Position numbers and translations under genes: made by a program
The notes under the pieces: generated by a model
The model's input: the letters and a program-made list of their open reading frames with translations, nothing else
Databases searched by the model: none
What the model was told of the DNA's origin: nothing
In this document: positions 33,081 to 45,408 of the stretch, piece after piece
Position numbering within the stretch: position 1 is the stretch's first letter
Layout of the letters: every line of letters starts with the position of its first letter
Assembly: GCA_029959085.1 (NCBI GenBank)
Contig: JARWIR010000015.1
Coordinates: 7,563,017 to 7,627,016 of the forward strand
Direction: 5' to 3'
DNA: 64,000 nucleotides
Origin: Nemophila menziesii
Taxonomy: Eukaryota > Streptophyta > Magnoliopsida > Boraginales > Hydrophyllaceae

Positions 33081-35490
33081 ATGGCTTCAAAAACCATCAT
33101 TGCTGATCTCAACAAAGGAGAAAAGATGAACGGTGAGAACTATAACCTTTGGAAGCTCAAGATACGCTGTGTTCTAGAAGAGCAAGATGTTCTTGAGGCT
33201 GTTAACAACGTCATGGCTCAGCCTGAGGAAGGCAACACATCTCAAATCAGAAGGGACATGGAGGCTTATGAGAAGTGGAAAAATAAAGATTCCACTACAA
33301 GAGGCATCTTGATAGGCTTCATGAATGACGATCTTGTCTATGAATTTTAACGATACCTCACTGCTCACGAGATGTGGAATGCTCTTAATGAGAAGTATGG
33401 GGGTACGACTGTGACTAAGTTGCGTTATTTAACCATTAAGTTTGACACTTACAAGAAGAAGCCTAATCAAACCATGCAACAACATCTCTGAGAGATGTCT
33501 AACATGATCAGGGAACTTAAGACTGCAGGTCATAACCTTACTGATGAACAACAAGTTCAAGCTGTGATCCGATCTTTTCCAAATAAGTAGGAGCATTTGA
33601 AGATATAATTGACTCACAGTGACAACATCAAAACCTTTGATGATGATGATGCTCGTCGTGTGACATTGGAAGATGAACGTCTAGATGCAATTTAGCCTCA
33701 GGGTCAGGCTTATGTTGCTGAGTCAAGTTCCCACAAAGTTTCTGGCAATAAGCGCAAGACCAATGGGAAGAAGAATGGAAATGAGCATGTCTCCAAGAAG
33801 AACAAGAATGGTGGTAACAATAAGGGAAAACGTTTCCGTACGAACAAAGACCATAGTAAGATGAAATGATTTATCTGTGACAAATTGGGTCGCTTCGCTC
33901 GCGAGTGAAGCGAGCCTAGAAAGGTAGCAATGTCATTGAATTCTTGTAAATTTACTTATGTTACCAGTATTGTATTGCTAGCTGATTCTAATCCTTTGTG
34001 GACGGTGGACTCAGGAGTGACAGACCATGTAGCCAAAGACCGAGAGGCATATGTAGAGTACCGTCGGATTCCAGAGGGATCAAGGTGGATATATGTAGGA
34101 GACACAATAAAGTGTAAGTCAAAGGAGTTGGCACTTTCAAGTTGAACTTGCGAGGTGGTCAAACCTTGTACCTGCATGATGTACTTTACGCACCTGACAT
34201 TCGGGCGGAACTTAGTCCCGGTCACTGTTCTTCTAGGATTAGGTTTTAATATGCATTTTCATAACAAACAAGTAGATATCTATTATGACGCTAAGTATTA
34301 TGGTTCTGGTTTTATTTTGCATGGTTTAATTGTACTAGATGATGATAACTCGTTTAATAGTTATTATGTAAGTAGTTGCTTTTCTACTAATACTTCTTTC
34401 TAGTAATTCTAATGTAGAAGAAAATGTATGGCATGCTAGATTAGGTCATATTGGACAAGACCGTATGAATTTGTTGGCTAAGGCGAACCTTTTGGGTTCG
34501 TTGGCTAAAGTCAACTTGCCAACTTGTGAAAATTGTCTAGCAGGTAAAGCAAAACGGAAACCATTTAGAAAGGCTAAATGAGTCGAGTACCCATTACAAG
34601 TAATTCATTCAGACATCTGTGGACCAATGAGTGTTCAAACTAGACGTGGGGAACGTTATTTCATCACTTTTATAGATGATTTAACTAGGTTTGGTTATGT
34701 CTACCTGATTTATCACAAATCTACAGCATTGAAATATTTTATGACATTTATCAATGAAGTGGAAAATCAGTTAGAGAGGAAGGTGAAAAACCTAAGAACC
34801 GACCGAGGACGTGAATATCTATCAAATCAATTTAAATAAATGTGTGATGAAAAAGGGATAGTAAGGAAACTTACAATTCCTAGAACACCACAACAGAATG
34901 GTGTGGTTAAAAGGAGGAATAGATCACTCCTAGAAATGGTTAGGTCTATGATGGCACAAGCAAATCTTCCAATATCGTATTGGGGAGATGCTTTGCTTAC
35001 CGCCTGTTATATACTTAACCGAGTACCCACAAAGACTATTCCATCAACTCCTTATGAACTATGGATAGGTAGGAAACCTAATCTGTCATACTTGCGACCT
35101 TGGGGGGTCGACATGCTATGTTCATGATCTATCTCATAAGTATGGGAAGTTAGGTCCAAGAGGTAAGAAGTGTATCTTTATTAGATACCCAAATCACTCT
35201 AAAGGATATGTGTTTATTGGTGAACATAATGATGGGAGTCTTACTGAAATTGAGTCACGAGATGTTACATTCTTAGAGAATGATTTTCCTAGCAAAGGTG
35301 AGGTTGATAGAAATTCCATTTTATGTGAATTAAACGTGATTCATGAAGATGATATACAAACAAATGTGACACCTGGTGAGGTAACACATACTCAAGAAAT
35401 AGAGACGGACACTCCTCTACATCTTGAGACGGAAGAAACCATTGCACATCTAGTAATCCTATTTCTCAAGATTATAAACTTAAATAGGTC
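33081..35490 (+). pseudogene. Decayed Ty1/copia polyprotein (gag, protease, integrase)
   Basis: Gag begins at 33081 (MASKTIIADLNKGEKMNGEN) with a UBN2-type domain and its first in-frame stop at 33348-33350. The zinc knuckle (about 33865-33915) has lost two cysteine positions to TGA. Protease is at 33990 (WTVDSGVTDHV, active-site Asp-Ser-Gly kept). The integrase zinc domain is at 34430-34560 (WHARLGHIG ... CENCLAGK). The integrase core at 34580-35110 keeps the two Asp positions (HSDICGP, TDRGREY), but the expected catalytic Glu is Lys in 'NGVVKRRNRSLLEM'. Stops and frame changes occur throughout. The reading ends at about 35490 against LINE sequence; RT and RNase H are absent here. Confidence 0.88.
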
Positions 35491-37755
35491 TTAAGGGTAT
35501 TTTGTGAAGAGGCGGGACAAACGGTAAGCGCGGAGAAGTCGTTGATCTACTTCTCGACAAATGTGCTAAGTGAGAGGGCAGGGAAACTCGCGGCTTTAAG
35601 TGGGTTTACATTAAGTGATACTCTGGGGGTCTATCTGGGGGCACCGATTAGGTCGCAACGTCTACCGCGAGGTTTCTTTAGGAGTGTCACAGCGAAGATG
35701 AGGAAAAAGCTACCGAATTGGAAGAGGCTTAATTTGTCCTTAGCGGGGCGTATTACACCTGCCCAATCAGTTCTAGCGGCGATTCCCACATATATTATGC
35801 AATCTATGAAACTTCCAGTATATGTGTGTGAGGAAATTGATAGGATCATTCGAGATTTTATATGGGGTTCATCCGATGAAGGACGGAAGGTACATTGGTT
35901 GGCATAGGATATTTTGTGTCGACCAAAGAAGAATCGGGGTTTAGGTCTCAGGAAGGCGCAGGATTACAATAGAGCTCTCCTTGCGAAATTGAGTTGGAAA
36001 GTGTTGCGCAATGAGACCGTGTTATGGGTAAGGGTGTAAACGCAAAAATATTATCGGAATGGGTTTATGGATCGGGATGCAAGATCATCGGATTCGAGAA
36101 TCTGTAAGAACATTTTGGCGGGGAGTTAAGTGCTGGAAGGAGGGGTGAGTTTAGTGGAGAATGGGGATGAGAGCGTATTTAAATGGAATCTCATGCCGTC
36201 GGGGATATTCTTGGTTAAAACGGGCTATAATAAATTAACCGCGGTGGAGGGTAACAGATACTTTAAGTGGGAGTTGATTTGGGCGTTGAAGTGTCCTCAA
36301 AATATTAAGGTACTTCTTTGGAGGGCGATATGGGAACGATTACCTACCGGAAAAAATCTTGAGAGGAGAGGCGTAGTGGAGGATCCGATATGTAGACGGT
36401 GTGGGGCGGAAGACGAAACAGCAGGTCATGTATTTTTTAACTGTATTTTTTATTCTGATTTGGTCTTTGAGTGTACAGCTGGACGCATAGGGAAGTCAGG
36501 AAATTTCCAGCGGAATTATGGGAGTGTAGGGGCTCGAGGACAGGTGCAGCAGGATCGGGAAGTTGTGGATCATTTCGGGGCAGCTGGACGGAATTGGGTA
36601 GATGATCGAGAAGTGCAGCAGGAGCAGGCTTGGACAACGACAGAAGGACGAACAGGTGTTAATGGACAGTAGCAGCACCCGTTTGGTAATCAGCAGCAGC
36701 TCTTGGAGCGAAACCAGAGGCTGAATCTGTCTCGCTAGCAGCTGCAGATTTCAAGCCGGCAGTAGCGTCAACAGGTGGGACGAACAGGTCAGCGCCAGGT
36801 CTCACATCAGCAACTGGGCAGTGACACGTCCTCAAATGGGATTCTGCAGCAGGTTGTATTTAATGGAGATAGGGAACAAATGGTGGATGTGAATCACGCT
36901 TTAGAGGAAAGGAATTTAGAGGCTAGTGTCCGTAGTAAATGGATGGAATTGTTAGCTGATAAATCATTGGTGAATGGAGTAGAATCGAGGCTTGTTGTGG
37001 CAGCCTTGGTATGACAGATTTGGGTGAGCCATAATACAATGCTTTTTGAGCAATCGGCAAGGGCTAGAACAAAGAATGAAATGAAATCCATTGTATTTAA
37101 CTCGGTTAACGATTATATGAGGGTGTGGGGTAAAGAGCGGGATGGTGGGATAGTGGTATCATCAAAGTGTATCTTTGTTAAATGGAATAGACCGGAATCA
37201 GGGGTAAAATTAAATGTGGATGGAGTCTTTGATTTAGGAAGATCAGTAGGTGGAGTGGGGGGTTTGTTCAGGAATAGAAGAGGAGACTACTTGGATGGGT
37301 TTGCCGGTAGATGCGTTGCGCGAGACCCGTTTGAAGCTGGGGTTCTTGGATTACATTTTGGGCTAGAACAAGCAGTAAGGCGTGGGTATGTATCATTAGT
37401 GATTGAGATAGACTCGAGTGAATTGTACGCGCTAGTGAAGGGCGGTACGAATTCAAGAGTTTTCTCAAGCATTATCATTCGGCAGTGCTGTGATATTTTG
37501 GAAAGAAATACGCAATTTGAGCTGGTTTGGAGCTATCGGGAAGGGAATAGGAGTGCGGATTGGATGGCTAAGTTCAGAATCAATTGCGCGGAAGGTCCTG
37601 TACCGTATCGTGATCCACCGGATGGACTGTGGCGGCTCTTGACGAGAGACCTCTATGGATGGGCACTACCTAGATTAACTTTAGCTAGTTAAGTTGTTAT
37701 TTCGAAATTTACTTCCCGGTCTTTTATAGGCCTCCCTTGTAACAAAAAAAAATAG
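35491..37755 (+). pseudogene. 5'-truncated LINE: RT tail, zf-RVT, RNase H
   Basis: The insertion starts inside the reverse transcriptase tail ('QTVSAEKSLIYFSTN', then 'GVYLGAPIRSQRLPRG' and 'KLPNWKRLNLSLAGRI', the plant L1 thumb region). It continues through zf-RVT at about 36190-36450 (CRRCGAEDETAGHVFFNC). A Gln-rich spacer runs 36500-36850 with several stops. The RNase H domain at 37195-37680 is still open: 'KLNVDGVFDLG' (Asp), 'DPFEAGVLGLHFGLEQA' (Glu), 'VIEIDSSELYALV' (Asp) and 'YREGNRSADWMAKF'. An A-rich tail at 37741-37755 marks the 3' end. The element is adjacent to, and probably inserted into, the copia remnant on its left. Confidence 0.88.
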
Positions 37756-38993
37756 GAAATAAAAGATAGAAAAGTTAATGAGAAATGCTAAGAAGTATGT
37801 TGAAACTTAGGGAGAGTTATTTGGTGTGTAGAACGCGAGGTTTGAAATTAGTTGAAAACTCGCTTGTCTATGAACTAATAATGAAAAAGTAACAAAATCC
37901 GGTAGTTAGAAAAATAAATAAGGCAGTTCTGTCATATTGAAGCCACTTGAAGCCTTTTATACCTTCTCACCCTTTTTATTTGATTATTGTTATTATTTAT
38001 CCGTCTTAGCCCCTCTAAGCCTTTCTAAAGCCCTTTATTAACCACATTATAATCCATACCCCTTAGTTTGTAGGACTTATCTATATGACCCGCACTCGAA
38101 TCGCAAAACCTGAAACAAGTCGTTTTTAGAGCTTGAGTTTGGGGTGGTGGGTTTCATAATTAGGGAACATTGGGATTTGGAAATTATAATTGTGATTTTA
38201 TTGATGATGAAAAAGTTATTATTGTAATCCTTTGCCGGGGTAATAGTGAATGGAAAAGAAGCTACAAGCTAGAATTGCTAACAAGGGCATAAAAAAAGAA
38301 AAATATATATATGAAAAAAATAGCGTGATATCTCAATATTAAAAAGAGAGTCATAGCTATACAAAAGAAAAAAAATTGATATAAAAAGAATATATATTCG
38401 GACCGGCAAAGTGGAATTTATATATCATCATGAAAAAGGTTTTATTTGGGATTAATTGGGGATGCACGTCAAAAGCATCAAGAAATTGGGTTGAGTGAGA
38501 ACATCTTCGAGTGAAAACTCAAGCTCTAGGGCGATTCGTTGATGGAATGTGAGGAGAGAGCCAAAAGCTCACTTTTCATTTATCCAAATATACCACACCG
38601 TCCTTAAGCCACATTATAACCAAAGACCTTAGGATTTCTAACTGCTTGGTGGAGAAGCAATTGAGTTATTAGGTAATAGGTAAGTGGAACACTGGATGCT
38701 ATATTAGGACCTATGAACAACCTATAGCCATTAACATGAACTAAGTTATCACCCTCTCCTTCTGGCATTGCGAAATTAATCTTGATTTGAATTCATGGAT
38801 TGTTGATTACGTGTATATTAATCATACTTGTGCATTATTTCTTGAGTATTACTACATGAGACTTTTTAGATATTTTACTCTAGGATCATTCATTGTGTTC
38901 TATTCTTATTATCCTCTTACTTCTTCTTCTTGACCACCCTACTATTCTTTATTTTTATTGTATCGGGACGATACAACTTTGAGTTGGGGGTCT
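37756..38993 (+). mobile_element. Ty3/gypsy internal 3' region (plus orientation)
   Basis: Non-coding sequence that ends in a polypurine tract and the start of an LTR. Its blocks 'agcttgagtttggggtggtgggtt' (about 38137), 'atatgacccgcactcgaatcg' (about 38085) and 'cccctctaagcctttctaaag' (about 38010) recur inverted at 43760-43920 and 60580-60730, showing that the three are the same part of related elements. Confidence 0.7.
38979..38993 (+). other. Polypurine tract before an LTR
   Basis: TTGAGTTGGGGGTCT lies immediately upstream of the LTR start TGATGTCTCC. The same junction occurs inverted at 41844-41857 (AGACCTCCAACTCA) and 59735-59748 (AGACCCCCAACTCA), so it is the conserved plus-strand priming site of this family. 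Confidence 0.75.
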
Positions 38994-40303
38994 TGATGTC
39001 TCCTCATTTGTGATAATAAGATCTATTTCCGAGACATCATTTTAGGCGTATTTATTAGTTTATAGGTCGATTCTCGCATAATTTAGTACACTTTCCTATT
39101 TTGGGTATTGAATTAGTTATTTATTAATTTTAGAGCATATTGGGTTTAATTATTTATTTAGTGTGAAACTTTAGAGATATATGATAATTAATTAGAGTCC
39201 AAGTTGGTTCAAAGAGCTAAAGGAAAGAAGATAAACATGGAAATTAAAGATAAGGAAGTAAAAGCTAAAATTATGGAAAAGGAAAAGCTGCCATAAATCT
39301 GAATTCCAGCACCTACGACCACAAATCAGCTTATATCTTAAATTCCGTGAGGAATCTGGAGAAACGGTCAAGAGAAAAGTTGGATATCTTTCCGAGACGA
39401 TGAATTTCGACTACTCATACGCGTCAAACGGATGAGTATTAAAGCTGCTAGGACCAAAACAAAAACGGGACTGATTCCATGTTTTTGGGCTACGAATTTG
39501 AGTTGGGCTAGGAGTCCAATATTCACCTTTTCCTTCAAGAAAACGAATTAGTTCAAACTATATACTATAAATACAGTCTCTTATCATTAGAAAATCATCC
39601 TTGACCAAACTTTAAGGTCAAGAAGAAGCTTACAACAAGAAGAGAAGTCTGGAAGGAGCTGTGCATCAATCATGTCTTCTTCAACTTTCAATTCTGTAAT
39701 TCTTTTCTTTTCTCTTCTTAGTATGAACTAAATTCTATTTAGCTTGATTTTTAGCATATATGTATGAACCCTAGGTTTGATTGATATCTATCTAATTTGG
39801 GAATTCTATGTTTTAAATTGAATTATTGTTTTTATTCTCTGTTTATGTGTTTGGATTTATATTATGTGTTCTTGTGGACTGCGGCCATACCGAATTACCA
39901 TCTAGTAGTTAGGTCACCATTGACAACGGTGTTTAATTATAGGATTAGCACATAACGTCTAGAATAAGGTTTTGATTTGTCAAATCAACCTAACTAGATA
40001 ATCACCATGGTTTAGTGTATTGCTATTTAACCAATTGCAGGAACAGTTTGCTGAGGACTCCTTATTGACACAAGTAAACCTTATTTAAAACTACCTAGCG
40101 CAATTGGAACCGATTATTGAAATACTACATAATTCACCCTTACATGTTTAGAACGGCAAAACTAGTGGGGATTACATGCTAATTAGTCAAGCTAAACTTT
40201 CATACTATCTTATTTTCTTTTATTTATTTTCTGTCTTTTAGTTTATTAGTTTAGTTTTCTTATATAAAAACCAAATAAATATATATCTCTTCTTTCTACT
40301 TGC
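38994..40303 (+). mobile_element. Ty3/gypsy 3' LTR, cut by another LTR
   Basis: Begins TGATGTCTCC after the polypurine tract. It is very similar to the solo LTR at 52470-53984 but stops at 40303, where an LTR in the opposite orientation begins. Roughly 240 bp of its end are missing from this point and not found on the far side. Confidence 0.82.
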
Positions 40304-41843
40304 TGGTGTCACCTAGAGTGTGATAAAAATAAGATAAAATTAAGTCAAGAAACTACGCACTCTCACCCTAGACAGGCACAATACTGCAAGTATTACAGGA
40401 CGTATGCAAGTTTTAATGATAAGTTAAGTTCGTTCTCAGGGACTTAAGTGTGTTATACGAATGGGTAGCAATTACGAGTAAGAAGTAAATAATTAAAGAT
40501 AGAAAATAAAAGCAAATAGATTTCAAAATTAGCAATTAAAACTAAGAAAATAAAAGACAATAAAGTAAAAGATTAAGAATATGAGATGAGAGATATAGCT
40601 TAGGTTTTGCTAGTATGCACTAATCCTTCTAATTCTATCTATAAATCTAGTTAATAAGGGAGAATATTAGCTCTTGGTATACTTAGTCAGGATTCTAAAT
40701 TCCCATACCTTAGATCTTGAGAGCGACTAAGGGGGCTACGGCACAACCAAGACGTGGTTTAGAATAGGGTTATCAAACGCTACTAAGGCCCTAAGCAATC
40801 GCAACAATCAATTGGTGATATGGTGATTAAATTAAACCCTAATGACTAACTAGTTAGAATCATGTTTTGTCAGAACTAATATCGACACTAGACATTATGT
40901 GGTGGTTCAATAGTTAAACACCCTGTCAAGGAGACCATCTAACTACTATTAAAACAATCCTAAAGTGATCAGTTCTAGGAAAGACAATAAATCAAAACAC
41001 ATAAACAAATATTAAGTAAGAAGCTAATATCAGATTAAAACATATAATTCCCAAAGAAACTTAGATAGAAGAATTAGAATTCATAGATTATACATTATGC
41101 AAAACCCAAGCTATGGGGAGTTTAGTTCATACCTGATGGAAATAAACTAAAAGAAATTACAAAAGACATCATCTTGCTCTCTACAATAAACTGGAAGAAT
41201 ACCTTAAGAACTAATTACTATGAGGCAAGGATTGCTAGGGTAGTTTTACAAGTGATATAAGGGTGTATTTATAGGTGTTTAGAAGACCTAATTCGTTTTC
41301 TTGAGGAAGAGATAAAGTATTGGACTCCTAGCCCAATTCAAATTCGTATGGAAATAAAGATAAACACTGCTGGACCGTTTTGAGCATATCTTCTTCGTTA
41401 TTGGTCGGTTTGAGCTCCATAAGATACCAAAAGAATCGTAACAGAATTATCTTTGTCCTTAAGAAAGGAAATTACCAAAATCGGCCTATTTCTTGGGGGT
41501 AAATAGCACTTCTTTAGGCGTGTGCTGCAGAATCCCATATTTAGGCAGTTTTTCCTTTTCCATCTTTTTAGCTTTTGTTTCCTTATCTCCAATTACCATG
41601 CAAATCTCTTTCCATAAGTTGTAGTCTTTGACTTGGACTTTAATTAAGCTCCATAATTATCTTTAAAACTACACACTAAATAAATAATTAAACCCAATAT
41701 GCTCTAAAAATATTATTTTACTAAATCAAGACTCAAAATAGGAAAGTGCACTATTTCTCAAGAAAATCGACTATTATGACTTCTAAATCACTAAAAATGA
41801 TGTCTCATCCTAATATTAATCTATCACAAATGAGGAGACATCA
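40304..41843 (-). mobile_element. Ty3/gypsy LTR (minus orientation), left arm of inverted pair
   Basis: A complete LTR of 1540 bp: TGGTGTCACC at its left and GAGGAGACATCA at its right, i.e. TG...CA in the minus reading. It is followed on the right by the family's polypurine tract and about 365 bp of internal sequence (41844-42208) that corresponds to 59735-60115. It is nearly identical to the plus-orientation LTR at 42209-43742. Confidence 0.85.
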
Positions 41844-42208
41844 AGACCTCCAACTCAAAGTTGTATCGTCCCGATACATTAAAGATAAAAACAAAGGGAA
41901 GTCTATAAATACACACTTATAAAATTCTCAACACAAGGGAAAAAGCATAGCAGAATATATAGAATAAACCTATAGCACATAACTCAGAAAATTTCATGCA
42001 ATACTATTCATAAACTACATACCTGTACACTTCTCGTATTCAGAGTCAACACAGCTTGAATTCAAGATCAGATTAGTTTCGCAATGTAAGAAGGATTTGG
42101 GACTTTACTCAGTTTCCCAAGAGAGCTATAGATTGTTCATCGATTCTCACTAGTATTCAAAGATCCACTCAACTAATCTCTAATGGCTCAATCACTTCTC
42201 AATTACAT
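41844..42208 (-). mobile_element. Ty3/gypsy internal fragment between inverted LTRs
   Basis: The sequence next to the LTR ('caactcaaagttgtatcgtc') and the following 'gttcatcgattctcactagt' block match the internal 3' region at 59735-60115. It is cut at 42208 by the LTR at 42209-43742. Confidence 0.75.
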
Positions 42209-43742
42209 TGATGTCTCCTCATTTGTGATAGATTAATGTTAGGATGAGACATCATTTTTAGTGATTTAGAAGTCATAAATGTCGATTTTCTTGAGAAATA
42301 GTGCACTTTCCTATTTTGAGTCTTGATTTGGTAAAATAATATTTTTAGAGCATATTGGGTTTAATTGTTAATTTAGTGTGTAGCTTTAAAGATAATTATG
42401 GAGATTAATTAGAGTCCAAGTCAAAGACTACAACTTATGGAAAGAGATTAGCATGGTAATTGGAGATAAGGAAACAAAAGCTAAAAAGATGGAAAAGGAG
42501 AAACTGCCTATATCTGGGATTCTGTAGTACACGCCTAAAGAAGTGCTATTTACCCCAAGAAATAGGCCGATATTGGTAATTTCCTTTTGTATGGACAAAG
42601 ATAATTCTGTTACGATTCTTTTGGTATCTTATGGAGCTCAAACCGACCAATAATGAAGAAGATATGCTCAAAACGGTCCAGCAGTGTTTATCTTTATTTC
42701 CATAAGAATTTGAGTTGGGCTAGGAGTCCAATACTTTATCTCTTCCTCAAGAAAACGAATTAGGTCTTCTAAACACCTATAAATACACTTTTATATCACT
42801 TGTAAATCATCCTTGCCTCATAGTAATTAGTTCTTAAGGTTTTATTCTTCTAGTTTATTTTAGAGAGTAAGATGATGTCTTTTGTAATTTCTTTTAGTTT
42901 ATTTCCTTCAGGTATGAACTAAACTCCCCATAGCTTGGGTTTTGCATAATGTATAATCTATGAATTCTAATTCTTCTATCTAAGTTTCTTTGGGAATGAT
43001 ATGTTTTAATTTGATATTAGCTACTTACTTAATATTTGTTTATGTGTTTTGAATTATTGTCTTTCCTAGAACTGATCACTTTAGGATTGTTTTAATAGTA
43101 GTTAGATGGTCTCCTTGACAGGGTGTTTAACTATTGAACCACCACATAATGTCTAATGTCGATATTAGTTCTGACAAAACATGATTCTAACTAGATAGTC
43201 ATTAAGGTTTGTTTTAATCACCATATCACCAATTGATTGTTGCGATTGCTTAGGGCCTTAGTAGCGTTTGATAACCCTATTCTAAACCATGTCTTGGTTG
43301 TGCCGTAGCCCCCTTAGTCGCTCTCAAGGTCTAAGGTATGGGAATTTAGAATCCTGACTAAGTATACCAAGAGCTAATATTCTCCCTTATTAACTAGATC
43401 TATAGATATAATTAGAAGGATTAGTGCATACTAGCAAAACCTAAATCTATATCTCTCATCGCATATTCTTAATCTTTTACTTTATTGTCTTTTAAATTTC
43501 TTAGTTCAAATCTTAATTTTGAAAATTCATATCTTTTATTTTCTGTCTTTAACTATTTACTTCTTACTCGTAATTGCTACCCATTCGTATAACACACTTA
43601 AGTCCCTGAGAACGAACTCAACTTATCATTAAAACTTGCATACGTCCTATAATACTTGCAATACTGTGCCTGTCTAGGGTGAGAGTGCGTAGTTTCTTGA
43701 CTTAATTTTATCTTATTTATTATCACACCCTAGGCGACACCA
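42209..43742 (+). mobile_element. Ty3/gypsy LTR (plus orientation), right arm of inverted pair
   Basis: A complete LTR of about 1534 bp from TGATGTCTCC to GGCGACACCA. The bases on its two sides (ttacat and ccaat) do not form a convincing target duplication. Aligned by eye against the reverse complement of 40304-41843 it differs only at scattered positions, so the two were very probably identical not long ago. Confidence 0.85.
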
Positions 43743-45388
43743 CCAATAATATTCCCATAATGGTGGACCCACCATCCCAAACTCAAGCTCTAAAAAAATT
43801 GTCTATGCATCGTGATTCGAGTGTGGGTCATATGGAAAAGTCCTATAATCTAAAGGGATATGGCTTATAATGTGGCTATTAAAAAGGCTTTAGAAAGGCT
43901 AGAAGGGGCTGAGAAGGATATAATTATAATAATGGGACAACAAGCTAAAAGGCAACAAAGGGCTTATGAACGAACCGCCTTAATCACTTTCTAAACTATT
44001 CAATTTTGTCATTTTATTACCTTTAGCACGTTCATTAAATGGTTTTATCAACTAGCTTGGATCTCACGGCTTACACACCACTCATGGCTCCCTGAGATCG
44101 AACATACTTTCTATCGCATTGCTAACCAATCTTTTTTTTACTGTCAATGTGTGTCATGCAAATGCTCAAAGCATACAAAATAAAATAGCTCATAAACATA
44201 TTACTTTCTATCATTTACTTACTAAGCTTATGCTTATAAGCTATTAAACACACTCTAAATCTAATCCTTCTTTCAAAAAATTTAATTTTTCCTAAAAAAC
44301 AATAAAACACAAAAAAATGGAGATGAGGGACAACGAATCCCTACACCCCAAACTCAAAAATAAGTCGTGTCTCCACGACTAAAAAAGACTCAATAAAAAT
44401 TAATTTTTTAGCACATATTGCAAGTACAGAAAGATTGTAGGGAAGAACGAAAACATTTTCTTCGAGGCTATTTCCTCGTTTGATCAATACCTAGAATAGG
44501 GTGTAGTGCGTTCCTTGTATGTAAACTTCATGTATAACCAATTTCTCTTTCCCTTACATCCTTTTATGCTCTATCACAATCAATCACACTATAGAAATCT
44601 ATTGTTTTTCATCTTCTCCAACTTCTTTGTTCTCGAATATTCTCTCATGTGAAGGTGTTCATCCAGGAATATGTTGTTGTGGCAACAACTACTAGCGTCC
44701 CATAACCTTTGCTCATCTTTGGTTAACGGACTCTCGATTTGTAGAGGTTGTGGTATCTTCCTTATGAAAGTTGAAACCATTTTTCTCTTTGAATTTACCA
44801 TAGCTAGCTTACCTCTATTCTCTTGACCCGATTTACCTTGTAGTTTATTCCCAAACTAGTACCCTTCTCAATTGATTATTCTTGATCTTACCCAACTTTC
44901 TTTGACACTTAATCTCCCTTAACACTTGATAATATCTCTGTTCTTTCCATCATCTCTTTTGACCCCCAACTCAAAGGTTTAAACACTCTTGAACTACCTT
45001 TTGATTATGGATAAATAAGGTGTTATTTGGGTTAGTAAAGGTGTAAGGATGACAATTATCTATGTGAGTATGATGGAATCAAGCTTTGATGATATGGGTT
45101 TAAGGATTTATATAAGAAGATTTTGAAATTCATGGTTTTGATTCTCTGATTCTAAGTGTTTTGATATAATTTGGGTGGTTAAATCTTCTTTGTGATGATG
45201 TAGGGAAGGATTTGGATGTGAATTCATGGTGATTTGGTAGTGTTTTGATGTTCGGTGAAGGTTTTTTGAAGCTCTAATGGAGTTGGAAGAGGTTTGGGGA
45301 AGAAAGGAGGCTTAAAGGATTGATAAATTCGTAATAGACTAACATTCTTCTTCTTCATAACCTAGAAAAAGCAGAAGTTTTCTCTCCC
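43743..45388 (-). mobile_element. Ty3/gypsy internal region without pol (minus orientation)
   Basis: Runs from the 3'-side block 'caccatcccaaactcaagct' (43770) to the primer-binding site at 45389-45408. It is similar to 60555-62890 over several stretches, including a short minus-strand frame starting MVNSKRK and containing 'PQPLQI' (44801-44589) that parallels MVKSTNK...PQPLQI at 62325-62131. No protease, reverse transcriptase or integrase motif is present. This is a non-autonomous or internally deleted element. Confidence 0.7.
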
Positions 45389-45408
45389 GGGCAGCGACTC
45401 CAAAAACT
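45389..45408 (-). other. Degenerate tRNA-Asp-type primer-binding site
   Basis: On the minus strand the LTR end is followed by TTTTTGGAGTCGCTGCCCGG, a diverged version of the TGGCGCCGCTGCCGG site at 25540-25558. Confidence 0.65.

Noticed and set aside
35631..35849. Minus-strand ORF within the LINE
   Set aside because: Antisense of the reverse transcriptase thumb region; a shadow frame.
42209..43742. Interpreting this LTR as a simple insertion with target duplication
   Set aside because: Flanking bases do not match, so a simple integration cannot be claimed.
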